Positions 7,947 to 16,669 of a stretch of DNA of 64,000 nt are shown in pieces. This DNA is from Methylocaldum sp035627495 (lineage in GTDB: Bacteria > Pseudomonadota > Gammaproteobacteria > Methylococcales > Methylococcaceae): the NCBI RefSeq assembly GCF_035627495.1, contig NZ_DASPLO010000177.1, forward strand, positions 1-64,000, read 5' to 3'. Made by a program: the position numbers and the translations under genes. Under the pieces are notes generated by a model. The model did no database searches. It had not been told where the DNA came from and worked only from the letters and a program-made list of their open reading frames with translations. Each line of letters starts with the position of its first letter. The first letter of the stretch is position 1.

Positions 7947-8954
7947 ATGTTATTAGCGGGCGATGTGGGTGGAACGAAAACGATTCTGGCTTTGTATGAC
8001 GGGCGCCCGGAAGGACGGCCCGCAGTACTGAGAGAGGAGACTTATCCAAGTGCGGGATATGACTCGCTTGAGGAAATTGTTAGGGATTTCTTGAGCGGCC
8101 GGGGCGAGTCATTGGACGCCGCGTGCTTCGGGGTCGCCGGCCCTGTCATCGATGGGCGCTGCCAGACGACCAATCTACCTTGGTTGATCGACGAAAAGCA
8201 CCTGATGACCCTGTTGGGCATCCCCAAGGTGAAATTGCTGAACGATCTTCAAGCCATGGCCCTGGGGTTGCTCTGGCTGGGTCCGGACGAATGGATCGAG
8301 CTCAACCCACGCGCGATGCCGGCAACCGGCAACCGGGCGGTAATCGCCGCGGGTACCGGGCTGGGCCAGGCCATATTGTACTGGGATGGCCATTTCTATC
8401 ACGCATTGGCGACGGAAGGGGGACATGAGGACTTTGCGCCTAATAATGCACTGGAAGACGGCCTGCTCATCTATTTGCGGAACAAATTCGGAGGGCATGT
8501 GAGTTATGAGCGGATCCTGTCAGGTCCGGGCATCGTCAATATCTACGAATATTTGCGCGACGCAGAGCATGCACCCGAATCGCCTGAATTGGCCGCTTCG
8601 ATCAGCAAGGCGGACGACCCGGCGCGGGAAATCAGTACGCATGCATTACACGCGGGAAATGCGCTGTGCCGGGGAACTCTGAGCCTATTCGCGCGCATTT
8701 TTGGTGCGGAGGCCGGCAACTTGGCCTTGAAGTGTTTCGCCACAGGAGGCGTTCTGGTTGGCGGTGGCATCGCGCCGAAGATTTTGCCCGCACTGCAGGA
8801 TGGTTCTTTTCTGGAAGGTTTTCGCGCCAAAGGCAGGCTTTCCGAGTTTCTCGGAACCATCCCGGTTCGCGTCGCATTAAATCCCTGCACTGGGCTGATG
8901 GGTGCGGCCGATTATGCGGCACGTATGTTGCCTGAAAGATCCCAAGGCACTTGA
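7947..8954 (+). CDS. glk: Glucokinase
   Basis: A cytoplasmic ATP-dependent kinase forming glucose 6-phosphate, 335 residues against about 321 in E. coli. The phosphate-binding motif LLAGDVGGTKT opens the protein. The sugar-binding segment (LLNDLQAMALGLLWL) contains the catalytic Asp in the LNDL motif, and ATEGGHEDFAPN and GGVLVGGGIAPKILP are also typical of Glk. I chose the ATG at 7947 because GGGAGG sits six bases upstream and the family starts here; an upstream extension of the frame runs through the DUF411 gene. Confidence 0.93.
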   Translation: MLLAGDVGGTKTILALYDGRPEGRPAVLREETYPSAGYDSLEEIVRDFLSGRGESLDAACFGVAGPVIDGRCQTTNLPWLIDEKHLMTLLGIPKVKLLNDLQAMALGLLWLGPDEWIELNPRAMPATGNRAVIAAGTGLGQAILYWDGHFYHALATEGGHEDFAPNNALEDGLLIYLRNKFGGHVSYERILSGPGIVNIYEYLRDAEHAPESPELAASISKADDPAREISTHALHAGNALCRGTLSLFARIFGAEAGNLALKCFATGGVLVGGGIAPKILPALQDGSFLEGFRAKGRLSEFLGTIPVRVALNPCTGLMGAADYAARMLPERSQGT

Positions 8955-9035
8955 TGGCTGAATCGTTTTGGTCCTTGTAATGCAATTATCAAATTCGCAT
9001 CTCAGAATTGAGCCGATTTCTGGAGGAGGTTCATT

Positions 9036-9236
9036 ATGCGTGTCGATGAAGTTCGCGAAATCGCCAAACGTATTGGTCTAGTGCCAGGCCGTTTGAGCAA
9101 GCGGGATCTGATTCGAAAGATCCAAGTTGTCGAAGGAAATTTCGACTGCTTCGGTACGGCTCGCGACGCTACGTGCGATCAGCACGGTTGTCTATGGCGG
9201 GAGGAATGTTTTGCACAAGCTAAGAAGGAGAATTAG
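9036..9236 (+). CDS. Small SAP-like protein with four conserved cysteines (copy 1)
   Basis: A 66-residue protein. The first 30 residues resemble a SAP/Rho-N-like helix-extended-helix (VREIAKRIGLVPGRLSKRDL), a fold that often binds nucleic acid. The second half carries a C-x8-C-x4-C-x5-C array (CFGTARDATC, CDQHGC, CLWREEC) that could bind zinc or an iron-sulfur cluster. The protein 94 bases downstream shows the same architecture and the same cysteine spacing. Similar short proteins occur in other proteobacteria, and I know of no assigned function. A GGAGG ribosome-binding site supports the start. Confidence 0.75.
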   Translation: MRVDEVREIAKRIGLVPGRLSKRDLIRKIQVVEGNFDCFGTARDATCDQHGCLWREECFAQAKKEN

Positions 9237-9330
9237 GCGCTTTTTCGATAAACGATAAATTTTGGTCCAAGGAAGATTCAAGCGCGGAATCGCGCTGTTT
9301 TTTAGACGTGTCCGAACCAAGGAGAGATTG

Positions 9331-9543
9331 ATGATTAATGCAGCAGAGCTTTTGGATATAGCCCGTCACGAGGGTATCCGAGATCTCGACTTTTTCCGCA
9401 CAGAAAAACAACTCGTGTGGGCCATCCAACGAGCCAGAGGCAAAGCCGCATGTTTCTTATCCGAGAATCGCATGGAATGCAAAGATCTCGAGTGCCAGTG
9501 GCGCCGGGAATGCCTTAAGCTGGTCGCTGAGTGGCGCCGTTGA
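9331..9543 (+). CDS. Small SAP-like protein with four conserved cysteines (copy 2)
   Basis: A 70-residue paralogue of the preceding small protein. It starts at the ATG at 9331 behind AAGGAGAG. LLDIARHEGIRDLDFFRTEK forms the SAP-like N-terminal part, and CFLSENRMEC-KDLEC-QWRREC repeats the C-x8-C-x4-C-x5-C pattern of copy 1, including the W-R-x-E-C ending. The two are clearly diverged duplicates outside the shared residues. Its stop codon overlaps the GTG start of the frame for the protein methyltransferase, so the two may be co-transcribed. Confidence 0.72.
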   Translation: MINAAELLDIARHEGIRDLDFFRTEKQLVWAIQRARGKAACFLSENRMECKDLECQWRRECLKLVAEWRR

Positions 9544-10235
9544 CCGGGCGGCAACCTGAACAGCATTCCGATTCACGATTCGCGCAGCAGTGCTCGAATA
9601 TGATTGCCTCCATCGAGGCGGAAGCCCGAGCCACCGCCTCGTATACAGGACGCAGCCGGTTTAGTCCGGCTGTGATGTCCGCTCTAGCCAAAGTGCCTCG
9701 GCATCTTTTTGTTCCTCATGAACGTCAGGACGAGGCTTACGTCAACGCCCCTTTGTCCATAGGCTGGGGACAAACCATTTCCGAGCCTTATATCGTGGCT
9801 CTGATGACCGATCTGTTGGAGCTCGATGCCCGCTCGAACGTCCTTGAGATTGGCTGTGGCTCAGGTTACCAGGTGGCGGTGTTGTCCCTGCTCGCTCGAC
9901 AAGTCTATTCCGTAGAGGTGGTGGAAGAATTGGCTGATGCGGCGCGGGAAAAACTGCAACGCTTGGGTTACCCAAACGTTGAAGTTATTACCGGCGACGG
10001 CTATCACGGATGCCCGGAACATGCGCCATTCGATGGCATAATTGTTACGGCCGCTGCGCCGAAGGTTCCGCCGCCGCTCCTGGATCAGCTTAAGCCGGGC
10101 GGTCGCATGGTGATCCCGGTAGGATTGCCCTTCAGAGATCAGGAGCTTAAGCTCTTAACCAAGGGCGAGGATGGGATCATCGATTCACGATCCGTGCTTC
10201 CGGTAGCTTTCGTGCCGTTTAGGCACTCCGAGTAG
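9531..10235 (+). CDS. pcm: Protein-L-isoaspartate O-methyltransferase
   Basis: A SAM-dependent methyltransferase that repairs isoaspartyl residues in damaged proteins. Motif I (VLEIGCGSGYQVAVLS), the substrate-loop QTISEPYIVALM and the C-terminal PLLDQLKPGGRMVIPVG are characteristic. From the GTG at 9531 it has 234 residues. The ATG at 9600 gives 211, closer to E. coli Pcm (208), and is a plausible true start because the first 23 residues are not family-like. It lies directly behind the SAP-like pair. Confidence 0.93.
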   Translation: MAPLTGRQPEQHSDSRFAQQCSNMIASIEAEARATASYTGRSRFSPAVMSALAKVPRHLFVPHERQDEAYVNAPLSIGWGQTISEPYIVALMTDLLELDARSNVLEIGCGSGYQVAVLSLLARQVYSVEVVEELADAAREKLQRLGYPNVEVITGDGYHGCPEHAPFDGIIVTAAAPKVPPPLLDQLKPGGRMVIPVGLPFRDQELKLLTKGEDGIIDSRSVLPVAFVPFRHSE

Positions 10236-10488
10236 ACGTCTTCACAAGACGAGACTCGATAACAGCTCCGGATGATTTCTGGGCCGCTCCCCGGATTCGA
10301 GTAGTCGTCGGCTCTAAGCGCTGGATTCCTTGTTAATCGGCTATTCGACGCGAGATATGTGATTCCGAACTGAACGCGGAGGCTTCGACTACAGTTGGAG
10401 TAAGAATGCCTTTTCAAGGATGGCCTGATACATCCAAGCGTGTCCATATCCTTCAGGAATTCAAAAAATCGTAGAGTCGTATACTGCC

Positions 10489-11595
10489 ATGAGAATCGGC
10501 GTACCTAAAGAGATCAAAAACGAAGAAAACCGTGTCGCCTTAATTCCGCGTTACACGTCGATACTCGTCGAGGCGGGGCATGAGGTTTTGGTGGAATCGA
10601 ATGCGGGGCTCGGTTCGGGATTGGGAGACGACGAATATGTCCGGACAGGAGCCCGTATTTGCAATGCCGAGAACGCATGGAGCGCGGACTTGGTACTCAA
10701 AGTCAAGGAGCCGGTGGAATCCGAGTATTCATACCTCCGAGACCAGATCGTCTTCACTTTTTTTCATCTTGCCGGAGTGCCTCGTTCGCTTACCGAGACC
10801 TTGCTGGAACGCCGCACAACGGCGGTGGCTTACGAAACTCTGGAGGACAAGTTCGGTCGACTGCCGATTCTCGCGCCAATGAGCGCGGTTGCGGGTAATA
10901 TGGCTGCGCTGGTCGGTGCTTATTACCTAGCGGGATTCAATGACGGTAAAGGCGTGCAGCTCGGCAAGGTTCTGGGGACGCGCCATGGGCGAGTCTTGAT
11001 CGTAGGCGATGGGGTCGTAGCTTTCCATGCCGCCCAAACGGCGTGGGGACTCGGGGCTCAGGTTTCGGTTGCGGGCATGGACGAGGCCAAGGGCGAACTG
11101 ATGCAGCGCGAGATTTCGGCGGATCTCGAGTTTTTTGCTTCCGAGCCGGAAGCGATCGCACGGCAGGTGCGCGAAGCTGATTTAGTCGTCGGCGCTGTAT
11201 TGCGGCATGGTGCCAAGGCGGACTATGTAGTGACGGAAGATATGGTCAAGTCGATGCAGCCCGGTTCCGTCATTGTTGACGTAAGCATCGATCAGGGCGG
11301 TTGTGTGGAGACTTCGCGGCCTACCACCCATTCGGAGCCAGTCTACGAGAAGCACGGGGTCATCCATTATTGTGTAACCAACATGCCCGGCGCCTATCCC
11401 AGAACATCCACGCTCGCCTTAACGGAGGCAACGTTCCCCTATGTTCTTCGGCTTGCTAATCGGGGATTGGCGGTGTTCCGGGATGAACCCGGGCTTGGCA
11501 AGGCCGTCAACACTTATCAGGGGTATCTTACCTGTAAACCGGTGGCCGAAACTTTCGGGCTTATGGAGCGCTACAGTGCGTTTGCCGCGTTGTAA
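10489..11595 (+). CDS. ald: Alanine dehydrogenase
   Basis: An NAD-dependent enzyme interconverting pyruvate plus ammonium and L-alanine, 368 residues as expected. The N-terminus MRIGVPKEIKNEENRVAL is diagnostic for the Ald/PntA superfamily, followed by PMSAVAGNMA, the Rossmann segment VLIVGDGVVAFHAA and the substrate segment TNMPGAYPRTST. The usual GxGxxG is GDGVVA here, a small deviation. The gene is monocistronic, with 253 bases of non-coding DNA upstream. In ammonium-rich conditions it could serve in nitrogen assimilation; nearby glnD encodes the nitrogen sensor. Confidence 0.94.
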   Translation: MRIGVPKEIKNEENRVALIPRYTSILVEAGHEVLVESNAGLGSGLGDDEYVRTGARICNAENAWSADLVLKVKEPVESEYSYLRDQIVFTFFHLAGVPRSLTETLLERRTTAVAYETLEDKFGRLPILAPMSAVAGNMAALVGAYYLAGFNDGKGVQLGKVLGTRHGRVLIVGDGVVAFHAAQTAWGLGAQVSVAGMDEAKGELMQREISADLEFFASEPEAIARQVREADLVVGAVLRHGAKADYVVTEDMVKSMQPGSVIVDVSIDQGGCVETSRPTTHSEPVYEKHGVIHYCVTNMPGAYPRTSTLALTEATFPYVLRLANRGLAVFRDEPGLGKAVNTYQGYLTCKPVAETFGLMERYSAFAAL

Positions 11596-11634
11596 CCGTC
11601 CATGAGTTGTAGGTTTCCAGGGGCTGGGTGGAAA

Positions 11635-11949
11635 TTAATACTCGTCTTCTTCGTTTAGAAAGTCATCCAGGGTAAGGTCCCGCTGATCCGGCTCGTGTAA
11701 GTCCGGGTCCGTGTAGCCAAGGTCATCGGTCTCCACGTCGTCGAAAGGGGCGCTCCAGTCTTCAGGTGGCTCAATCGGCGCAAAAGGCGACTCGTACCAG
11801 GAAACAAAGTCGAATTCGCCGAGATCGCCGTTGAGATACTGGATTTCAATGGAGTCGTTTTCCTCGTCCAGTGCGACAACGCGAAACGATCTCCCTGTTT
11901 CGGCATCTTGATACCAGTTTTCGATCAGCGGATCTGCAACCGTTGGCAT
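11635..11949 (-). CDS. DUF6763 family acidic protein
   Basis: A 104-residue, strongly acidic cytoplasmic protein that I recognise as the DUF6763 type, of unknown function. It opens MPTVADPLIENWYQD, contains SFRVVALDEENDSIEIQYL and PPEDWSAPFDDVE, and ends in an Asp/Glu-rich tail (LDDFLNEEDEY). I place the start at 11949, where GGAGGA lies six bases upstream, and not at the earlier in-frame ATG at 11988. It is transcribed convergently with ald and separately from glnD. Confidence 0.8.
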   Translation of the reverse strand: MPTVADPLIENWYQDAETGRSFRVVALDEENDSIEIQYLNGDLGEFDFVSWYESPFAPIEPPEDWSAPFDDVETDDLGYTDPDLHEPDQRDLTLDDFLNEEDEY

Positions 11950-12094
11950 GGCTTTATCCTCCGATAATGCTTGGAAAAGGGTTTCCAAAAAGGAATGACC
12001 TATTCACCGATCGCGGGGAAGCATAGCACGAGTTTTTGACGAAAAAACGAGTTTATCGGCGCTTTTGTGTCTGAAAAGACTGCCAAAAAAGGCC

Positions 12095-14758
12095 TTAATT
12101 TTTTCCCACCAATGCAACGATCGCTTCGCTTAGTCGGCGTTTTTGGAGATCGCTATTCAGCGGACGATCCTGATGATCGGTGATATAGAAAATGTCCTCG
12201 GCTCTGCTGCCGATGGTGGAGATTTTCGCATTGTAGAGCCGCACTTCGCATTGCCTAAAAGCTTGGCCGACCTTCGATAAAAGACCAGGACGGTCGGTGG
12301 CTACGAGCTCCAAAATCGAATAACGGTTTTGCGGGTCGTCGTGAAAATATATCTGAGTGGGTACCGTGAAATGCTTTATCTGCCGAGGCTCGCGCCGGTG
12401 GACGCGAAGCGGAGTGGGGCTCGGTTGTAGCAGGCATTCGCGCAATCGGCGACAAATCTGGGCCTGCCGAAGATGATCATTGATCGGTTCTCCAGTCTGC
12501 TCGAGTACGTGGTAGCTGTTCAACACGTAGCCATCGGCGGAGGTAATAATCTTGGCGTCGAAAACGGTAAGTCCCAGTTGATCCAGAACCGCCGTACTGT
12601 AGGCAAATATAAGATCCTGATTTTTCGCATACAGGAAAATTTCCGCGCTACCCCTTTGACTGACCGGACGCAGCAGGGCTAGGGGTAAATCTCCCGGCTT
12701 GCAAGCGCTGATGGCTACCGTATGCCAGGCAATTTCCTCCGCCAAATAACGCAGAAAATATTCGTCATTCATCATCTGCCAGACCTTTTCGATGGTCCGT
12801 GCGCTAATCCCTAATCGTCTAAGCAGGGAAAGACTTTCCACTTTAACCGCATTAATCTTTTCCTCTTGTTCCAGCGGTTTCGTAAGTCCCCGGCGAAATG
12901 CCCAGCGTGTCGCGAGGTACAACTCCTTGAGCAGGGCGTCTTTCCACGAGTTCCATAGGCTGGGGTTGGTGGCGCGAATATCGGCTACGGTCAAGAGATA
13001 CAGATAATTCAGCGTGTCTTGATCCCTGATCGCGGTAGCGAACTCATGGATGACGTCCGGATCGCTAATGTCCTTCCGTTGGGCCGTCATAGACATGAGC
13101 AGATGGTTCTGGACCAACCATTTGACCAAATCGATATCACGGCGGCCTATGCCATGGCGCTGGCAGAAGTCTTCGGCAATGGTCGCGCCGATGGTGGAAT
13201 GATCGCCACCGCTACCTTTGGCGATGTCGTGCATTAAGCCCGCAATGTATAGAAGTTCCGGTTTTTCAATGATTTGAAAGATTTCGTTGCAGAGGGGGTG
13301 CTCGGCTTTGTGTTTTTCCAGAGCGAATCGCCTGAGATTGCGCACTACGAAGAGCGTATGTTCGTCCACGGTGTAAACGTGGAAGAGATCGTATTGCATG
13401 CGGCCGACTACACGGCCGAATGCCGGGAGATAGGCCGCTAGAATTCCGTAGCGGTTCATCCGACGCAATTGATGCGTGATGCCGCCCGGCTGGCGCAAAA
13501 TCTCCATAAAAAGCCGGCATGCGTCGGGATTGTTGCGAAAGTCCTCGTCGATCAGGTAGAGATGCTGACGGATGAGCCGGATTGTGGCCGCGCGTATGCC
13601 CAACAAGCTGGCATTCTGCTGTAACAGGAGGAATATTTGCAGCAGCGCTAGGGGCTGTTCCCGAAATACGTTCGGGTGCAGGGCTTCGATATAGTTGTTG
13701 ACTGCCTGAAAGTTGCTGTTTATCGGCAAGATAACGGCGTCTTCGTCGCTGTGTAGGGCGGCTTCCTTGAACAGTTGCAGCAACATTTCGTTCAACCGCT
13801 CCAGTCCCATGACGGTGCGGAAATAGCGCTGCATGAACTGCTCGACGGCTTGGTTGACATCCGGGTCCCGATGCCCGAATTGGCTGGCTAGCTCTTTTTG
13901 GTATTCGAACAGCAGGCGATCCTCGCAACGCCCCGTCAGGATGTGCAGAGCGAAGCGGAGCTGCCAGAGGAAGTGTTGCGCTCGCATGAGTTCACCGTAC
14001 TCGCTTTCGGTGAGCCAGCCTTGCAGAAGCAGATCGTGTAGATTCAAGGCGTTATAATGGCGCTTGATAATCCAGCCGATGATTTGAATATCCCTAAGAC
14101 CGCCTGGGCCTTCTTTGATGTTGGGTTCCAGATTGTAGGCGGTGTCGTGGTACTTGGCGTAGCGAGCGGCCTGTTCGGCCATTTTTGCTTCGAAAAATTC
14201 TTGGGAAGACCAGATATGCTCGGGTCCGATGCGTGTCCACAGATCTTCGAACAATGCTGGAGCACCGTGCAGCAACCGCGATTCCATGAGGTTGGTGATA
14301 ACCGTCTGGTCTTGCCGGGCCTGGTCCACGCATTCTTCAACCGTGCGGACGCTTTGAGCGGGTTTAAGGCCGATGTCCCACAGTAAATTGAAAAAATCGA
14401 CCAGGCCATGCCGATAGAGTTGTTCGTCCGCGCGATTAGTCTCGCTGTCTTGACACTCGAGGAGAATGAGGACGTCAATGTCGGAATATGGATGCAGTTC
14501 GCGTCGGCCGTAGCCGCCCACGGCGATAAGCGCAAGGTGTTTGGCGTCGGGGCCAAGGAAGTAGTTCCAGCATGCTCCGAGCAGTTCATCCATGAAGTCG
14601 GAACGTGCCCGAATCAGTTCTGCGGCCGGAACGCCGGCGTGGAAGCGTTCGGCTAATTCCGCATTGTTCTGTTGGATATGTTCCCTAAGCGTTCGGATGC
14701 GCTCGGAGGACGAAAGGATTTCGTCATAATCCGGCGAGTTTAAGGCGGCCGTTTTCAA
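12095..14758 (-). CDS. glnD: Bifunctional PII uridylyltransferase/uridylyl-removing enzyme
   Basis: The glutamine sensor of the nitrogen cascade: it uridylylates PII when nitrogen is short and removes UMP when glutamine is plentiful. The 887 residues match the family. The nucleotidyltransferase motif is VGGYGRRELHPYSDIDVL (about residues 80-97, catalytic DxD). The HD domain carries LMHDIAKGSGGDHS. Two C-terminal ACT domains include SADGYVLNSYHVL and ATDRPGLLSKVGQAF. The start is a TTG at 14758 with AGAGG upstream, and the coding region overlaps the end of map by 35 bases, suggesting coupled translation. Confidence 0.96.
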   Translation of the reverse strand: MKTAALNSPDYDEILSSSERIRTLREHIQQNNAELAERFHAGVPAAELIRARSDFMDELLGACWNYFLGPDAKHLALIAVGGYGRRELHPYSDIDVLILLECQDSETNRADEQLYRHGLVDFFNLLWDIGLKPAQSVRTVEECVDQARQDQTVITNLMESRLLHGAPALFEDLWTRIGPEHIWSSQEFFEAKMAEQAARYAKYHDTAYNLEPNIKEGPGGLRDIQIIGWIIKRHYNALNLHDLLLQGWLTESEYGELMRAQHFLWQLRFALHILTGRCEDRLLFEYQKELASQFGHRDPDVNQAVEQFMQRYFRTVMGLERLNEMLLQLFKEAALHSDEDAVILPINSNFQAVNNYIEALHPNVFREQPLALLQIFLLLQQNASLLGIRAATIRLIRQHLYLIDEDFRNNPDACRLFMEILRQPGGITHQLRRMNRYGILAAYLPAFGRVVGRMQYDLFHVYTVDEHTLFVVRNLRRFALEKHKAEHPLCNEIFQIIEKPELLYIAGLMHDIAKGSGGDHSTIGATIAEDFCQRHGIGRRDIDLVKWLVQNHLLMSMTAQRKDISDPDVIHEFATAIRDQDTLNYLYLLTVADIRATNPSLWNSWKDALLKELYLATRWAFRRGLTKPLEQEEKINAVKVESLSLLRRLGISARTIEKVWQMMNDEYFLRYLAEEIAWHTVAISACKPGDLPLALLRPVSQRGSAEIFLYAKNQDLIFAYSTAVLDQLGLTVFDAKIITSADGYVLNSYHVLEQTGEPINDHLRQAQICRRLRECLLQPSPTPLRVHRREPRQIKHFTVPTQIYFHDDPQNRYSILELVATDRPGLLSKVGQAFRQCEVRLYNAKISTIGSRAEDIFYITDHQDRPLNSDLQKRRLSEAIVALVGKN

Positions 14759-15527
14759 TCGCGTATGCCTCTTCTTGACGCAGGGTGAGAATTTCGTAGC
14801 CGCCCCCCGTAACCAGAACGGTATGTTCCCATTGTGCGGACAGACTATGGTCTTTGGTAACGGCGGTCCACCCGTCGGAAAGGATTTTTACGTAGCGCTT
14901 GCCCAGGTTGATCATGGGTTCGATAGTGAAAATCATGCCGGGTTCCAGCGCGATTCCGGTGTTGGGTTTGCCGTAATGAAGTATTTGAGGCTCTTCGTGA
15001 AATTCGAGACCGATACCGTGCCCGCAGAATTCTTGCACGACGGAATAGCCATGTGATTCCGCATGCCTCTGAATGGCGAAGCCGATATCGCCCAGTCGCG
15101 CGCCCGGACGTACTTGCTGGATTCCCAGATACATGGCTTCTTGGCAGATTTTCACCAGTCGTTTTGCTCGTATGGGCACTTCGCCGACGAGAAACATCTT
15201 GCTGGTGTCCCCGTGATAGGCATCCTTGATCACGGTGATATCGATATTGACGATATCGCCGCTCTTCAGCTTTTTCGGTCCCGGTATGCCATGGCATACC
15301 TGGTGGTTCACCGAAGTGCAGATGGACTTGGGAAAACCTCTGTAGTTCAGCGGGGCCGGAACGGCCTTTTGCACGTCGACGATATAATCGTGACAAATTT
15401 GATCCAGCTCTTCAGTTGTCGTGCCGGGAACCACGAATGGTTCGATCATTTCCAATACTTGTGCGGCGAGTCGACCAGCGACACGCATTTTCTCAATTTC
15501 AGTAGGCGTTTTAAGGGTGATGCTCAT
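14724..15527 (-). CDS. map: Methionine aminopeptidase, type I
   Basis: Removes the initiator methionine from nascent proteins. The 267 residues start MSITLKTPTEIEKMRVAG, matching the family (E. coli 264). An upstream in-frame extension to 15650 is unlikely because it covers the divergent rpsB promoter. The metal ligands are visible: Asp in NIDITVIKDAYHGDTSKMF, His in FCGHGIGLEFHE and Glu in FTIEPMIN. The map/rpsB divergent arrangement is conserved in many bacteria. It heads the map-glnD unit. Confidence 0.96.
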   Translation of the reverse strand: MSITLKTPTEIEKMRVAGRLAAQVLEMIEPFVVPGTTTEELDQICHDYIVDVQKAVPAPLNYRGFPKSICTSVNHQVCHGIPGPKKLKSGDIVNIDITVIKDAYHGDTSKMFLVGEVPIRAKRLVKICQEAMYLGIQQVRPGARLGDIGFAIQRHAESHGYSVVQEFCGHGIGLEFHEEPQILHYGKPNTGIALEPGMIFTIEPMINLGKRYVKILSDGWTAVTKDHSLSAQWEHTVLVTGGGYEILTLRQEEAYAIENGRLKLAGL

Positions 15528-15592
15528 CGCGAGATTCGTTGCTTCCCATTGTGTGGCGCTCAGTCGAACGAGGAGGCGGGAACAGGGCTGGA

Positions 15593-15621
15593 TTGTTGAA
15601 TAAAGCAGGTTATGGTATAAA
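15593..15621 (+). promoter_or_regulatory. Candidate sigma-70 promoter for rpsB-tsf
   Basis: TTGTTG (15593-15598) and TATAAA (15616-15621) are separated by exactly 17 bases. The implied transcript would have a leader of about 140 bases before rpsB. It lies in the divergent map/rpsB interval. Confidence 0.65.
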
Positions 15622-15627
15622 GCGCTG

Positions 15628-15765
15628 CCATTTTTGGCAATAACACACACGTATCGTCACGCCCGGCGGGGTGCCATGTCCGAGTGATTTGGTCGCCGGT
15701 TGGGATGCGTGGAGGCTCAACCCAAATGCCGGTTTAGACCGGCAGAAATCGATCAGGAGATTTGA
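15628..15765 (+). promoter_or_regulatory. rpsB mRNA leader, possible S2 autoregulatory region
   Basis: About 138 untranslated bases lie between the candidate promoter and rpsB. They contain a small hairpin near 15627-15638 (GCCATTTTTGGC) and a 6-bp stem TGCCGG/CCGGCA at 15727-15744 with loop TTTAGA, just ahead of the AGGAG ribosome-binding site. S2 represses its own operon through the leader in E. coli, and a similar role is inferred here, not shown. Confidence 0.35.
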
Positions 15766-16551
15766 ATGTCCAATGTAACCATGCGCCAGATGTTGGAAGC
15801 CGGCGTGCATTTCGGCCACCAGACGCGCTATTGGAACCCCAAGATGGCTCCGTATATTTTCGGTGCGCGGAGCAACATCCATATCGTCAATTTGGAAAAA
15901 ACCATTCCTCTGTTCAACGAGGCTATGAAATACCTCGAACAGCAGGCGGCCAATCGGGGCAGAATTCTTTTTGTGGGCACGAAGAGAACCACTCGCAAGG
16001 TCATTGAAGACGAAGCCAAGCGCTGTGGCATGCCTTACGTGAATTATCGCTGGCTGGGCGGAATGCTCACCAATTTCAAAACCATCAAGCAATCCATCGC
16101 CCGCATGAAAGAGCTGGAAGCGATGCGCGACGACGGTCGATTGCAGCGTTTCAACAAAAAAGAAGCGCTCGGCATGATGCGCGAGTTGGAGAAGTTGGAG
16201 CATAGCTTGGGCGGTATCCGGGATATGGACCGACTCCCGGACGTGATGTTTGTTATCGACGTAGGCTATGAAAAGAATGCCATCAGCGAAGCGAAAAAGC
16301 TGGGCATTCCGGTAGTCGGCGTCGTCGATACCAATAACAGTCCGGTCGGCATCGACTACGTCATACCGGGCAACGATGACTCGATTCGTGCCGTTCAGCT
16401 CTATGTGCAGAGCGCCGCCACAGCGATCTTGCAAGGCAAGGCGCACAGCTTGGATTTTGCCGGAGCGGAAGACGAATTTGTTGAAATGGAGTCGAACACC
16501 GAGACTAGTTCGGACTCCGATGCAGAAGCAGTAGGCGCATATGCCGAGTGA
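15766..16551 (+). CDS. rpsB: 30S ribosomal protein S2
   Basis: A small-subunit ribosomal protein, 261 residues against about 241 in E. coli. It begins MSNVTMRQMLEAGVHFGHQT and has the family blocks PKMAPYIFGARSNIHI, VNYRWLGGMLTNFKT and DVGYEKNAISEAKKLGIPVVG. The extra length is an acidic tail (VEMESNTETSSDSDAEAV). The start has an AGGAG site six bases upstream. tsf follows across a terminator-like hairpin. Confidence 0.98.
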   Translation: MSNVTMRQMLEAGVHFGHQTRYWNPKMAPYIFGARSNIHIVNLEKTIPLFNEAMKYLEQQAANRGRILFVGTKRTTRKVIEDEAKRCGMPYVNYRWLGGMLTNFKTIKQSIARMKELEAMRDDGRLQRFNKKEALGMMRELEKLEHSLGGIRDMDRLPDVMFVIDVGYEKNAISEAKKLGIPVVGVVDTNNSPVGIDYVIPGNDDSIRAVQLYVQSAATAILQGKAHSLDFAGAEDEFVEMESNTETSSDSDAEAVGAYAE

Positions 16552-16587
16552 CGGCGCGCGTTCTTCCTTTTGCGCCTGAACAAATTC

Positions 16588-16616
16588 AAAACGCCTCCAT
16601 CAGGGGGCGTTTTTAT
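16588..16616 (+). terminator. Terminator or attenuator between rpsB and tsf
   Basis: AACGCC and GGCGTT bracket a short loop and are followed by TTTTA. The hairpin lies 40 bases after the rpsB stop and probably sets the rpsB to tsf transcript ratio by partial termination. Confidence 0.7.
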
Positions 16617-16669
16617 AAGCGTAAATGCTTGAAAAGCGAAGATAAGCAATCAATGATGAGGTTCGGTCA

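Noticed and set aside
10236..10270. CGTCTTCACAAGACG hairpin after pcm as a terminator
   Set aside because: Six-base stem with a three-base loop and no T-tract; too weak.
15610..16446. 278-codon minus-strand frame
   Set aside because: Antisense to rpsB and its promoter region; no domain.
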